A stretch of DNA of 15,540 bases from NCBI GenBank assembly GCA_015232485.1, contig JADFZP010000025.1, forward strand, positions 1-15,540, written 5' to 3'. Every line of letters starts with the position of its first letter. Position 1 is the stretch's first letter. The notes below the pieces were generated by a model. It was not told the DNA's origin. It did not search any database and worked only from the letters and a program-made list of their open reading frames with translations. Made by a program: the position numbers and the translations under genes. Positions 6,251 to 14,000 of the stretch are shown here, in pieces. This DNA comes from Alphaproteobacteria bacterium (GTDB lineage: Bacteria; Pseudomonadota; Alphaproteobacteria; Rhodospirillales; Magnetospirillaceae).

Positions 6251-7222
6251 ATGCAATTCCGTTCAGTCTTGATGGCCTTCGGCCTGGCCGTCCTGACGGC
6301 CACGCCAGCGCATGCGAAGTCGTTCTGGGACAAGAATTCGGAGGGGTATTGGTGGTATCGCGACCCGCCGCCCGAGGCGGCCCCTCCCCTTCCCGCTCCG
6401 GCGCCGCCACCGCCGCCCGCCCTCCCCGAACCGGAGCCGCAGGCCGCCACGCCGCCCCCGCCTCCGCCTTCGCCAGATCCTCCTCCACCGCCGGAGCCGT
6501 TTTCTGTCGAATGGCTGAAGGAGAAGACGGAGGAATACCGGCGCCGGGCCGTCAACTCCCCCACCGAAGACAATGTGCGCGCGTATTATTACGTCCAGCG
6601 TATCGCGTTGGACAAGGCGACCAAGTTCGCCGAGGTCGCGCAGTCCGTGGTGGTCGGCGATCCGCTTCTGGACGGCAATGCGCGGCGTCCAATCTCGACG
6701 TTCGCTGGAAACGCCAAGTCCAAGGAGGCCCAGGTCGAGATGGAGGCGTTGTTGAAGACGCTCTCGACGCGCGTCGGCCTGCTCTATTTCTACAAGTCAG
6801 ATTGCAAGTTCTGCGAGATGCAGGCGCCCATTCTGCAAGCGTTCGCGAAGTCATACGGGTTCCACGTCGAGCCGATCGCCCTTGATGGGCAGCCCTCGCC
6901 CTCGGGGCTCTTCCCCGACTTCAAGGTCAACCAGACCCTCGTCCAGCGGTTCAACATCACGATCACCCCCACCCTCTACATGCTCAAGCCCCCGGACGGC
7001 GTGGCGCCGATCGCCCAAGGAGCCATTCCGCTCGAAGAGATCCGCCGCCGCGTGCTGATCGTCGCGGCCAAGCTGGGCTGGATCACCAAGGAGGAGATGG
7101 ACCGCACCCGCCCGATCAACCCCGTGCCCATGCTCGACGCCATGCCGCCACCGCCGCCGGGCACGGACCTGTCCACACCGGACGCGCTGGTCAACTATCT
7201 CCGATCCCAGGTGCGCCAATGA
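6251..7222 (+). CDS. traF: TraF, F-type conjugal transfer pilus assembly/mating-pair protein
   Basis: A 323-residue periplasmic protein of the F-type T4SS, with a thioredoxin-like fold. A signal peptide (MQFRSVLMAFGLAVLTATPAHA, cleavage after about residue 22) is followed by the TraF signature EGYWWYRDPP (31-40). A proline-rich tract covers about 39-83 and the TraF core follows. The redox motif CKFC is intact at C185-C188, with a cis-proline-type TPT at 239-241. F-plasmid TraF is reported to lack the CXXC, so this version may be enzymatically active in disulfide handling. Proline-rich ends occur on both sides of the core (295-303 as well). The gene opens the traF-traH-traG block, and its stop overlaps the traH start (ATGA). 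The ATG has only a weak ribosome site. Confidence 0.93.
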   Translation: MQFRSVLMAFGLAVLTATPAHAKSFWDKNSEGYWWYRDPPPEAAPPLPAPAPPPPPALPEPEPQAATPPPPPPSPDPPPPPEPFSVEWLKEKTEEYRRRAVNSPTEDNVRAYYYVQRIALDKATKFAEVAQSVVVGDPLLDGNARRPISTFAGNAKSKEAQVEMEALLKTLSTRVGLLYFYKSDCKFCEMQAPILQAFAKSYGFHVEPIALDGQPSPSGLFPDFKVNQTLVQRFNITITPTLYMLKPPDGVAPIAQGAIPLEEIRRRVLIVAAKLGWITKEEMDRTRPINPVPMLDAMPPPPPGTDLSTPDALVNYLRSQVRQ

Positions 7223-8583
7223 CGCTCAAAGCGGCCCTTCTCCTCGCCACCGCCCTGGTTCTGGCGCCCACCGCCTCGCGGGCGGGCTTGCAGTCCGAAA
7301 TGGACGCCATGCTCGGCACGATGTCGAATGTCACGCCGCCGGGCGTCTACGAGAACCAGACGCGGGGCGTCCTGTCCGGCGGTCAGGTCACCGTCAAATC
7401 GCGGATCACCAACGAAAATCTCGTCTCCTTCGTGCCGCCGTCGTTTTCGGCGGGATGCGGCGGCATTGATTTCTTCGCCGGGTCGTTCTCGTTCATCAAC
7501 ATGGAACAGTTTACGGAGCTATTGCGCAACGTCGCGTCCAATGCCGCCGGCTACGCCTTTTATATCGCGCTCGATGTGGCGTGTCCGACCTGTAAACAGA
7601 CCATCGAGACGCTGCAACAGAAGATCCAGCAACTTAATGAGCACTTTGGCAATTCGTGCCAAATGGCACAAGGTCTCGTGACCGATGTCCGGAGCGCGAT
7701 AACGCGGGGAGAAGTCACCGACACCGGACTGATCGGGACCACGAAGGGTGTGTTTACCGATACCTTCAATGCCCTGGGAAACGCGGCGGCGAAAGACCCG
7801 ATCGCCGAGCTTGCCAACAACTCCAATGGGGAAGAGCAGCTAACAGGAAATATCGTTTGGCGGGCGCTGATCGATACGAACGCCGTTGGCCGCTTCGCCA
7901 CCGCCGACTCTCAAATGCTACAGATAATCCAGTCCATTACCGGCACCGTGATCGTGACAATCGCCGACGACGACGAAAAGACAGGGAAGACCTACAAAAA
8001 AGACTTTCTGCCCGGCGGCTACGTCAAGATACGCGACCTGATCGAAGGAAATGGCGAGCTTAAATACAAAACATGCGCCGACGGCGTTGGCGCGGAGCAG
8101 TGTTTAGTGCTCGGAGACGGGAAGATTGTCGGCTTCAAAGGTTTCTCCGCGCTGGTCCATGAAATGCTTCTCGGGACTGGCGCAACCACGGGGATCGTAT
8201 CAAAGCTGGCAAATGAATTGCCTCTTTCCGATGGCGAGAAGGGATTTCTTGCGTCGTTGGGCGGGGTGATTGGAACCACCATTGTGCAAATGGCGGTCAA
8301 GGGCGGCGAAGTTGCCGCCACCTCCTACGCCCGCGAGGTGGCGCCCTTGGTCGCCATGGAAATGGCGGAGCAAATCATTTGGGATATGGTGAGAGTCGCC
8401 CAAAACGCGGTCATGGGGGAAAAAACCGCTCAAGCGGACAAGTTGATCAAATCGCTCTCCGAGCGTCAATTTGAATTGACGAACGAGCGGCAGGCTGCCC
8501 AAGCCAAGTACGGCAACGTCGATTCAAAAATCACGTTGTACCGCCACACCCTCCATTTCATGGATCTTGCGACCCGAAAGTAA
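7219..8583 (+). CDS. traH: TraH, F-type conjugal pilus assembly protein
   Basis: A 454-residue protein matching the TraH family, essential for pilus extension and mating-pair formation in F-type systems and located in the periplasm with outer-membrane partners. The signal peptide ends near A22 (TASRA). The family block SAGCGGIDFFAGSFSFIN covers about 77-94, and a second block, AFYIALDVACPTC, places cysteines C122 and C125 with C80 and C147 nearby. Disulfides among these would be substrates for the CXXC of TraF. A coiled-coil-like segment covers about 410-440. The length is close to that of F TraH. Translation is coupled to traF by a four-base overlap, and traG follows after 12 bases. Confidence 0.95.
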   Translation: MTLKAALLLATALVLAPTASRAGLQSEMDAMLGTMSNVTPPGVYENQTRGVLSGGQVTVKSRITNENLVSFVPPSFSAGCGGIDFFAGSFSFINMEQFTELLRNVASNAAGYAFYIALDVACPTCKQTIETLQQKIQQLNEHFGNSCQMAQGLVTDVRSAITRGEVTDTGLIGTTKGVFTDTFNALGNAAAKDPIAELANNSNGEEQLTGNIVWRALIDTNAVGRFATADSQMLQIIQSITGTVIVTIADDDEKTGKTYKKDFLPGGYVKIRDLIEGNGELKYKTCADGVGAEQCLVLGDGKIVGFKGFSALVHEMLLGTGATTGIVSKLANELPLSDGEKGFLASLGGVIGTTIVQMAVKGGEVAATSYAREVAPLVAMEMAEQIIWDMVRVAQNAVMGEKTAQADKLIKSLSERQFELTNERQAAQAKYGNVDSKITLYRHTLHFMDLATRK

Positions 8584-8595
8584 GGTAACGGCGCG

Positions 8596-11361
8596 ATGGA
8601 ATTCACGATTTACAGCGTTGGCGATGGTGCTTTCCTCGCCGAAATCCTTAATGGGCTTGCGCTGCTGTCCAACAATGGCACCTTCGCCGCGCTCGGTCGC
8701 ATTGGTCTGTTGTTCGGCGTTCTTTTTGTGACCATTCGTGGAATGCTGGCCAACACGGGTCCGGCATTTCACCATGTCGCCTTCGGATTATTGCTTTTCG
8801 TCGGAGGCTTTTCCGTACCGGCCACGGTACTGGTGGAAGACGTTTATGTGAGTTCCGTCCGCGTCGTCTCCAACATACCCCTTGGGATCGCGGCGAGTGG
8901 GGCGATGTTGTCGCGCATCGGGTACGGGGTAACGGCATCGTTCGAACAAGCGTTCTCCACTCCGTCGATGACCCAACAGGGGTGGAACAACAGCCTGCAC
9001 ATCTTACATACGGCGCGGCGCCACACCCTGCGCGAAAAGGATTTGGGAAAAGCGAACACCGCCGATGGCGGGAAGTTTTGGCTCTCCTGGAAGAATTATC
9101 TTCTCGATTGCACTCTCAAAATGGTGACATTGCAGGGAAAGCAAATAAGCGATTTTACCGCAGAACCGAGCTTTAGGGATGGGCTCAAATATGATTCGAC
9201 AACCTTCTACACCAAACTGTTTCTTCCATCCGGCGTAAACACATACACATGCCGCGACGGGTACGCGGTGCTTAACGAATACACCAACGGGCCGTTTGTC
9301 ACCGCCTTTTTCCAATACGTTCTGACGCCAACAAATTACAAGGCGGCACGCCCGGAATATAGCGGCGTGTCCAGTCGCGACCAACTGGCCGACGCGCTGT
9401 CCGGTCTCGGGCTCTCGATCTCCCCCGAGCAGTGGCTTACAGCCGCAGTCGTCCACAACATTTGGGAGGAGGCGCAAGTCGCGTGGCACGTCCAGAATGA
9501 TAACTGGACCTACGCCGAATCCGTCGACGCCGGGATGAAACAGCGCCAAACAAGCTGGATCGCCGACAGCCAATTCTTCTCGCGCATGATCCGCCCCATG
9601 CTGACGTTCGTCGAGGCGATTGTCTTCGCTGTCGCTCCCCTGATGGTCCTCATGATCGGCGTCGGCGCGGGCGGACTATCGCTGTTTGCCAACTACATCA
9701 AGATGCTGTTTTGGATACAATTGTGGTGGCCGTTGCTGGCCGTCGTACACCTCTATACGCATTTCGCGATTACGGGAAAAATGGACGCGCTGGCAACGGA
9801 TGGGAACCTGTCCGCCACCTCCCTCGCTTATCTGATCAATTTCGATGACGAAATCATGGAATGGGTCGGCGCGTCGGGAATGCTAGCGGCGGCCGTTCCA
9901 GGATTTGCCCTGATGATTGTCATGGGCGGCGCCGTGGCGCTGTCCTCGCTGATGGGCAAGATGCAAGGCGGCGACTTCATGAACGAGAAGGCTTCCGCGC
10001 CCGACGCCCTCGCGGGCGCGCCGCTCGTCCAACAAAGCCAGGTCGCCGCCGTCAAGGACTGGCGTGGACATCATCTTCCGGGCGTGCCGCTCAAGCTCAA
10101 CCTCTCGAACCAGGCGGTGTCCGAGGTCAGCGCGGCATGGTCTGCGCGCCAACAGGCCGCCCAGGGATTTGAATCCGCCAAGAGTCGCGCCAGCGGCGAG
10201 ACCTGGGCCGCCGGGGCGGCCGGTTCCCACGACAAGAGCTATGGGAACAATAATGCCAACCAAACTGGAAATACGGCGACCACCAAAGACACAAACGCGT
10301 CAAACCTCGCCGTGGACCGGAAGGTCGCTGTTGAAGGAGGCGTGCAACAACAGGACGCTTTTACAAAAGAGGGCAAGGTCGATTTTAGAGTTGGCCCTCC
10401 AAAGCAGAAAGGCGATTGGGTCTCGGGGGGGATATCCCCATCTATAAGCGCTAAGAACAGCGACACCGCAACCGAAGGCGGGAGGGTCGGCAGCGGCACC
10501 ACAGGTACGCGCGCGGAAGGCGTCGCTAGCGATAAAGCATCCTCTGTCGGCAACAGTGTTTCGGATGCGAAGTCCGTCATGGACAAGTTCCAGAACGAAT
10601 GGCGACACGGCAAAATGAGTTCCGAACAGCAAGGGCTAGTCGAAAGCGCCAAGACGCTGCTCGGGGCAGACGAGACCTACCAGCGATCGGTAAAACAGTT
10701 GTCGAGCATGGATTCCTCGCAATCCTTCGATAGCACCCACTTGCCACTCCTTGCCGAACATGGCGGTTTGGAGCGTATGCGACAATTCATGTCTGGAAAT
10801 ACGGAATTCGCGCAGGCCGTTCGCGAAACGATGAACAGTAATCCGTTTATGGCGGGCATCCCCGATGAGGCATCAAAAGAAATGTACGCCGGGTTGCTGG
10901 TTGCGACCGGACACTCTCCTTATGGGGCCGCCCTGAGTAGCGGCGCGCGGGATGAGGCGTTGGGCCATATGCTCGGGGCGGCGGGCACCCGGCCCGAAGG
11001 AATAGGTGCGCGGCTTGAAGAAGGCAAAGCACTGGAGCAACGGGTGCAGCCCCTTGCCGATCTGCATGAAAAGCTCCCAAATGAATGGAGGCAAGGCGGC
11101 GCCCACGGGCTAAAGGCGGAGGTTGCGGCCGGGCTGTCGCGCAGCGAAAACAACGCAGGCCGCGCGCTTCCGTCGAACGCGCCACAACAGGAACGCCTTC
11201 TCGCCGAAAGCAAGGAAAGCCAGAAGGGGTTGAACGCCAAAGCCAACGCCGCCATTGACCCGAAGGAAGCCACGCTTCGACAAGCGCAAAGAGACGCTAC
11301 GCCGCAAGGTGTCGTGAAAGATGTGGCGAAGAACCTTATTGACTGGGTGCAAGGTCGCTAA
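8596..11361 (+). CDS. traG: TraG, mating-pair stabilisation inner-membrane protein
   Basis: A 921-residue protein of the F-type TraG_N family. Its N-terminal half serves pilus assembly and its C-terminal periplasmic half serves mating-pair stabilisation and entry exclusion in F-like systems. Likely membrane spans are at about residues 33-50, 60-80, 336-360, 364-385 and 428-450. The region between the second and third is a large soluble loop. After about residue 455 comes a long hydrophilic tail rich in G, S, A, N and charged residues, with no cysteine that I noticed. The length is near that of F TraG. The tail region from about 540 to 660 is low in complexity, typical of the fast-evolving surface of this family. 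Unrelated to the VirD4-type coupling protein also called TraG. Confidence 0.93.
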   Translation: MEFTIYSVGDGAFLAEILNGLALLSNNGTFAALGRIGLLFGVLFVTIRGMLANTGPAFHHVAFGLLLFVGGFSVPATVLVEDVYVSSVRVVSNIPLGIAASGAMLSRIGYGVTASFEQAFSTPSMTQQGWNNSLHILHTARRHTLREKDLGKANTADGGKFWLSWKNYLLDCTLKMVTLQGKQISDFTAEPSFRDGLKYDSTTFYTKLFLPSGVNTYTCRDGYAVLNEYTNGPFVTAFFQYVLTPTNYKAARPEYSGVSSRDQLADALSGLGLSISPEQWLTAAVVHNIWEEAQVAWHVQNDNWTYAESVDAGMKQRQTSWIADSQFFSRMIRPMLTFVEAIVFAVAPLMVLMIGVGAGGLSLFANYIKMLFWIQLWWPLLAVVHLYTHFAITGKMDALATDGNLSATSLAYLINFDDEIMEWVGASGMLAAAVPGFALMIVMGGAVALSSLMGKMQGGDFMNEKASAPDALAGAPLVQQSQVAAVKDWRGHHLPGVPLKLNLSNQAVSEVSAAWSARQQAAQGFESAKSRASGETWAAGAAGSHDKSYGNNNANQTGNTATTKDTNASNLAVDRKVAVEGGVQQQDAFTKEGKVDFRVGPPKQKGDWVSGGISPSISAKNSDTATEGGRVGSGTTGTRAEGVASDKASSVGNSVSDAKSVMDKFQNEWRHGKMSSEQQGLVESAKTLLGADETYQRSVKQLSSMDSSQSFDSTHLPLLAEHGGLERMRQFMSGNTEFAQAVRETMNSNPFMAGIPDEASKEMYAGLLVATGHSPYGAALSSGARDEALGHMLGAAGTRPEGIGARLEEGKALEQRVQPLADLHEKLPNEWRQGGAHGLKAEVAAGLSRSENNAGRALPSNAPQQERLLAESKESQKGLNAKANAAIDPKEATLRQAQRDATPQGVVKDVAKNLIDWVQGR

Positions 11362-11389
11362 TCACCGGAGCCCGTCACAACTCGACCCG

Positions 11390-11417
11390 TTGCAAAGTCC
11401 TCCTTGCCCCCTATAAT
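11390..11417 (+). promoter_or_regulatory. Sigma70-like promoter downstream of traG
   Basis: TTGCAA (11390-11395), a 16-base spacer and a perfect TATAAT (11412-11417) lie between traG and the small membrane-protein gene. Initiation is expected near 11424, giving a leader of about 27 bases. This gives the small gene expression independent of the tra transcript. Confidence 0.6.
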
Positions 11418-11450
11418 TGAACATCGACCAGCGGTGAGTGGGAGGCAACG

Positions 11451-11657
11451 ATGCCGTCTTGGCTTGTTTTTCTTGGCTTCGTAGCCGTTTACATCCTCAT
11501 GACGGCCCGCCGTTCTCACGTTCGCCATGAGGTGATTGATTTGGATACTTTGGCGGACATTGACGATGGCTCTGCCGGCGGCTTGGAGCCCCAGTGGGAC
11601 ATTTCCGAGCCCGAATATAATACAGGCTTCCTCGGGGATGGACACGACCCCTTGTAG
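11451..11657 (+). CDS. Small single-span membrane protein, unknown function
   Basis: A 68-residue protein. Residues 3-17 (SWLVFLGFVAVYILM) form one hydrophobic span next to a basic stretch (TARRSHVRH), so the acidic remainder (IDLDTLADIDDGS and the tail) probably faces the cytoplasm. I recognise no family. A GGGAGG ribosome site lies eight bases before ATG 11451, and a good promoter is at 11390-11417, so I consider it real. The gene directly after traG is where F places traS and where SXT and IncC elements place eex, the entry-exclusion genes. Those proteins are larger, so an exclusion role here is a hypothesis from position and topology. Confidence 0.6.
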   Translation: MPSWLVFLGFVAVYILMTARRSHVRHEVIDLDTLADIDDGSAGGLEPQWDISEPEYNTGFLGDGHDPL

Positions 11658-11668
11658 GCGCGGCCAAG

Positions 11669-11688
11669 GGCACTGACCGTTTAGTGCC
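11669..11688. repeat. Inverted repeat after the small membrane-protein gene
   Basis: GGCACT and AGTGCC form perfect 6-bp arms around an eight-base spacer, 12 bases after the stop codon. There is no T-tract. It could be a weak terminator or a binding site. Confidence 0.35.
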
Positions 11689-12067
11689 ATCTGCGACTAT
11701 CATCCTCGTCCAATGCCGGACGCCCCTCCCATCCCCAAGGGGAGCGGGCGATCCGCACGCCGGCCCCCTACAACCCGATAGATCAAAAGCACTACCCCGT
11801 CTTTCGGCAAGAGGGCAGTTCCCCCACGCGCTCAACGTGTTGTACGAAAAACGCGACAAAACCCGCACACCCATTTCGCGACATCCCACCCAACAGTTCG
11901 AACGATAAATGGACGCGAGCGCCCCGGAACCGTCCCAGTCGGCCGCTTCGGGAGCCGCACTCACGGTGCCGCGTGCGACCCGCGAGCGACCCAACAACAA
12001 GAGCATTTCCCTCGCGCACTCTAGAATCATGAGCATTTTCAGTATCACCCCCTGGCGCCACCCCCGC

Positions 12068-12096
12068 TTGACCATCCGGATGATCGTCGGTACAGT
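12068..12096 (+). promoter_or_regulatory. Promoter of the transglycosylase-flhD-flhC operon
   Basis: TTGACC (12068-12073, five of six) and TACAGT (12091-12096, four of six) are spaced by exactly 17 bases. The start would lie near 12103, about 45 bases before the first gene. A perfect 10-bp palindrome, CATCCGGATG (12073-12082), sits in the spacer. A repressor bound there would block RNA polymerase, which is inference. Confidence 0.5.
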
Positions 12097-12148
12097 CTCA
12101 ATCGGCCCGTGTGAATAGGGCGATTGTTTTTCGGACAGGCATTTAGCG

Positions 12149-12718
12149 ATGGGGATAGGGATGCTTCGGCGACGGCGTCTCCTGTTCGGCCTGGTCGGGG
12201 GCCTTCTCTTGGCGGCATCGCCGTCCACGGGTAGCGCATTCGATCTGCGTGGAACCACTTGGGAATCTCTTGGACGGCAGGCCGGCGTCGATCCGACGCT
12301 CGCATATGCCGTCGCGCTGACCGAGTCCCGACAGATGACCGGGCGCGCCGAGGCACGCCCTTGGCCCTGGGTCATTCGTGGGCCGCAGGGCGCGGTGGTG
12401 TCCGCCACGTCAGCCGCCGCCGTCGCGGCGTTGAGCCGTGAGATGGCGCGCGGCTCCAAGAACATCGATGTAGGCATGATGCAAGTGTCGCTGCTCTATC
12501 ATCGGCATCGCGTCGACCACCCCGCCGATCTGCTCGATCCGGAAACCAACATCCGCGTCGGCATGGCGATCCTGCGTGATGCCCTGGCGTCGACGGACGA
12601 TCCGGTCATGGGAATTGGCCGATACCATTCTTACGACCCGGCGCGCGCCCGCGCCTACGGCGAGGCGGTGCTGATGACCTACCAGCGGCTCCTCCGGCTG
12701 TCCGGGGCGCCATCATGA
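12149..12718 (+). CDS. Lytic transglycosylase (SLT domain), transfer-associated
   Basis: A 189-residue periplasmic enzyme that would cleave peptidoglycan locally so that the transfer apparatus can cross the wall. A basic start and hydrophobic signal segment (RRRRLLFGLVGGLLLAA) end near residue 30 (GSA-FDL). The catalytic glutamate is E59 in YAVALTESRQ. The second family motif, NIDVGMMQVS, covers 105-114, and the tyrosine-containing motif GIGRYHSYD covers 155-163. The length is typical of plasmid-borne stand-alone enzymes of the VirB1/T4SS type. ATG 12149 or ATG 12161 (residue 5) could be the start. The stop overlaps the FlhD-like start as ATGA, so the enzyme and the regulator pair are made together. 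Confidence 0.9.
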   Translation: MGIGMLRRRRLLFGLVGGLLLAASPSTGSAFDLRGTTWESLGRQAGVDPTLAYAVALTESRQMTGRAEARPWPWVIRGPQGAVVSATSAAAVAALSREMARGSKNIDVGMMQVSLLYHRHRVDHPADLLDPETNIRVGMAILRDALASTDDPVMGIGRYHSYDPARARAYGEAVLMTYQRLLRLSGAPS

Positions 12719-13041
12719 AAACCATGGATAGTGCCCCTCCGATACCGCGCAAGATGATCGATCTGGTCCGCGCGTTTAATTTGCAGTGGTTCCATCTGGT
12801 CCGTGAGGTCGCGGCGGAGACATCCCCTGAACAGGCCGCCTTGATGTTCGGCATGGCGCCAAGCGAGGTCATCGCCCTGCAAAACTTGGCCCTTCCCGCG
12901 CTGGATTGCCTCGCGACCCAGCGGTTTTCGTTTCCCGTTCTACGACCCGCTTTCACGGGCCTGTTCGAATGCCCCACCCCCGAGCGCCGGGCGACCTGCC
13001 TGCTGCTCGCGATCTGCGAGCCCGCAGGAGGGGAGGCATGA
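12715..13041 (+). CDS. FlhD-like transcriptional activator subunit
   Basis: A 108-residue all-helical protein that I align by eye with FlhD of enterobacteria (about 116 residues). IDLVRAFNLQWFHLVREVA matches the first helix and its INLSYLLLAQRL-like core. The segment AALMFGMAPSEVIALQNLALPALDCLATQRFSF corresponds to the FlhD stretch with GINEEMATTLAALTLPQ, keeping the pattern of a short helix, a turn and a LALP/LTLP motif. FlhD works as a heteromeric complex with FlhC, and the next gene is FlhC-like. It is coupled by ATGA overlaps on both sides. The plasmid regulators AcaD and SetD are known FlhD relatives that switch on conjugation. That this pair does so is inference from position. Identity is low and the call depends strongly on the FlhC neighbour. 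Confidence 0.75.
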   Translation: MKTMDSAPPIPRKMIDLVRAFNLQWFHLVREVAAETSPEQAALMFGMAPSEVIALQNLALPALDCLATQRFSFPVLRPAFTGLFECPTPERRATCLLLAICEPAGGEA

Positions 13042-13889
13042 GCGTTCGTTCGCCGCATCGCCCCCACGACGCGGGCTGGACCGCCGATCGGAATTTCGAG
13101 GCTTGGAATCGTGCCGCCCGGCTAATCGAGCGCGGCGCGAAGGTGACGGTGATCGCGGTGGCCACCGGGCTCACCCAATGGCAAATCAGGCGGATATGGA
13201 CGCGCTACAACTCCGATTTGCCGCCACGGGGGCAGATCCGCAATTTGCAGCGGCTGTGCAATCATCGGTCCCGTCACCTCGATATGTCGGCCTTCATCGG
13301 GCTGTACCGCAAGCTCTCGCGCTGCGATGTGTCGCGGGTGGCCGACTTTGACGGGTGGCTTCTCGCATATGATCTTTATTGCGAGATGGCGGACGAACTG
13401 GGTTTCGATCCCCGCATGCGCCTGAGCATCAACGAGTGCTGGCAACTCGTGGTCGGCCTTTATGCGGGCTACGACTTGATCCAGCGGCGCTGCGAATGCG
13501 GCCTGGTCTACGCCTACATGCCGCGCGTCAAGCCGGTGCCGTGCCCTCTATGCGGGGCACGCGAAGTTGCGTCGCAGTCGCGCAAACGGACAATCTCGCC
13601 GCCACGCACGCCGACGCCATCAATTACGCTCCCACTCGCCCACACCGCCGCGAGCCACACGGCGCTCACCTACACGAAAGATGCGCTACCCATGGAGTGG
13701 GGTAAAGCGGCCGTCAAACAAGCGCAGGAATATGGACGGCGCGTTGCCTGGGGGCACACGGTCGAGGAAATCGCTGCGGCGGAGCGGCGCACGCCGGACG
13801 AAATCGAGGAGGCCCTGGCGCTCCTCGAATTGCCGGAGAACGTCCTTCGGCGAATTGACACCTCAAAGCGCCAGACATCCAATCAATAA
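13038..13889 (+). CDS. FlhC-like transcriptional activator with extra C-terminal HTH
   Basis: A 283-residue protein. Residues about 20-175 fit FlhC. AARLIERGAKVTVIAVATGL (26-45) and QWQIRRIWTRYNSDLPPRGQ (47-66) match the FlhC helix-turn-helix region and its PPPKG turn. INECWQLVVGLYAGYDLIQRR (131-151) matches the helix before the zinc site. C152, C154, C169 and C172 form the metal-binding cluster. FlhC of E. coli ends near residue 192. Here a low-complexity linker (about 178-217) leads to GKAAVKQAQEYGRRVAWGHTVEEIAAAERRTPDEIEEAL (222-260), a predicted second helix-turn-helix not found in FlhC. ATG 13038 is chosen because it overlaps the FlhD-like stop (ATGA) and has AGGAGGGGAGG just upstream. 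As with AcaC and SetC, it would be the DNA-binding half of a transfer activator. Confidence 0.85.
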   Translation: MSVRSPHRPHDAGWTADRNFEAWNRAARLIERGAKVTVIAVATGLTQWQIRRIWTRYNSDLPPRGQIRNLQRLCNHRSRHLDMSAFIGLYRKLSRCDVSRVADFDGWLLAYDLYCEMADELGFDPRMRLSINECWQLVVGLYAGYDLIQRRCECGLVYAYMPRVKPVPCPLCGAREVASQSRKRTISPPRTPTPSITLPLAHTAASHTALTYTKDALPMEWGKAAVKQAQEYGRRVAWGHTVEEIAAAERRTPDEIEEALALLELPENVLRRIDTSKRQTSNQ

Positions 13890-13909
13890 ACTCTTTGCAT
13901 GTCACAAGC

Positions 13910-13961
13910 GCTGGCGTTCACGCCGGAGCGAGGCGCATCCGCTCAAGGTGCCGACGCCAGC
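13910..13961. terminator. Inverted repeat between convergent operons
   Basis: GCTGGCGT (13910-13917) and ACGCCAGC (13954-13961) are perfect 8-bp arms with a 36-base loop. A smaller hairpin, GGCGT-TC-ACGCC, overlaps the left arm. It lies in the 111 bases between the convergent flhC-like and abiEii genes, where terminators for both are expected. There is no T-tract, so the terminator reading is weak. Confidence 0.3.
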
Positions 13962-14000
13962 CCGGACAGCGCGGCTCATCTTACTGGAGCGGGGACACCG

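Larger units (their letters stand above)
11658..12148. other. Stretch without a convincing gene
   Basis: About 490 bases between the small membrane-protein gene and the transglycosylase operon. Open frames at 11684-11908 and 11909-12118 exist, but they have no ribosome site, no recognisable domain and odd composition. The stretch contains an inverted repeat at 11669-11688, a TCCCC/GGGGA mini-hairpin at about 11730-11741, an AT-leaning patch at about 11835-11880 and the operon promoter at 12068-12096. An origin of transfer could lie here, as none is evident elsewhere in the window, but nothing seen proves it. Confidence 0.5.

Noticed and set aside
11684..12118. Short plus-strand frames 11684-11908 and 11909-12118
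   Set aside because: No ribosome sites, no recognisable domain and composition unlike the neighbours. Left as part of the gene-free stretch.
11497..12477. Long minus-strand open frame (326 residues)
   Set aside because: It overlaps the transglycosylase and the small membrane-protein gene in antisense, has no recognisable domain and is typical of GC-rich shadow frames. A short hydrophobic stretch in it was considered but has no start with a ribosome site.
12906..13037. Upstream extension of the FlhC-like protein to 12906
   Set aside because: The extension overlaps the FlhD-like gene in another frame. ATG 13038 has a strong ribosome site and the usual ATGA coupling.
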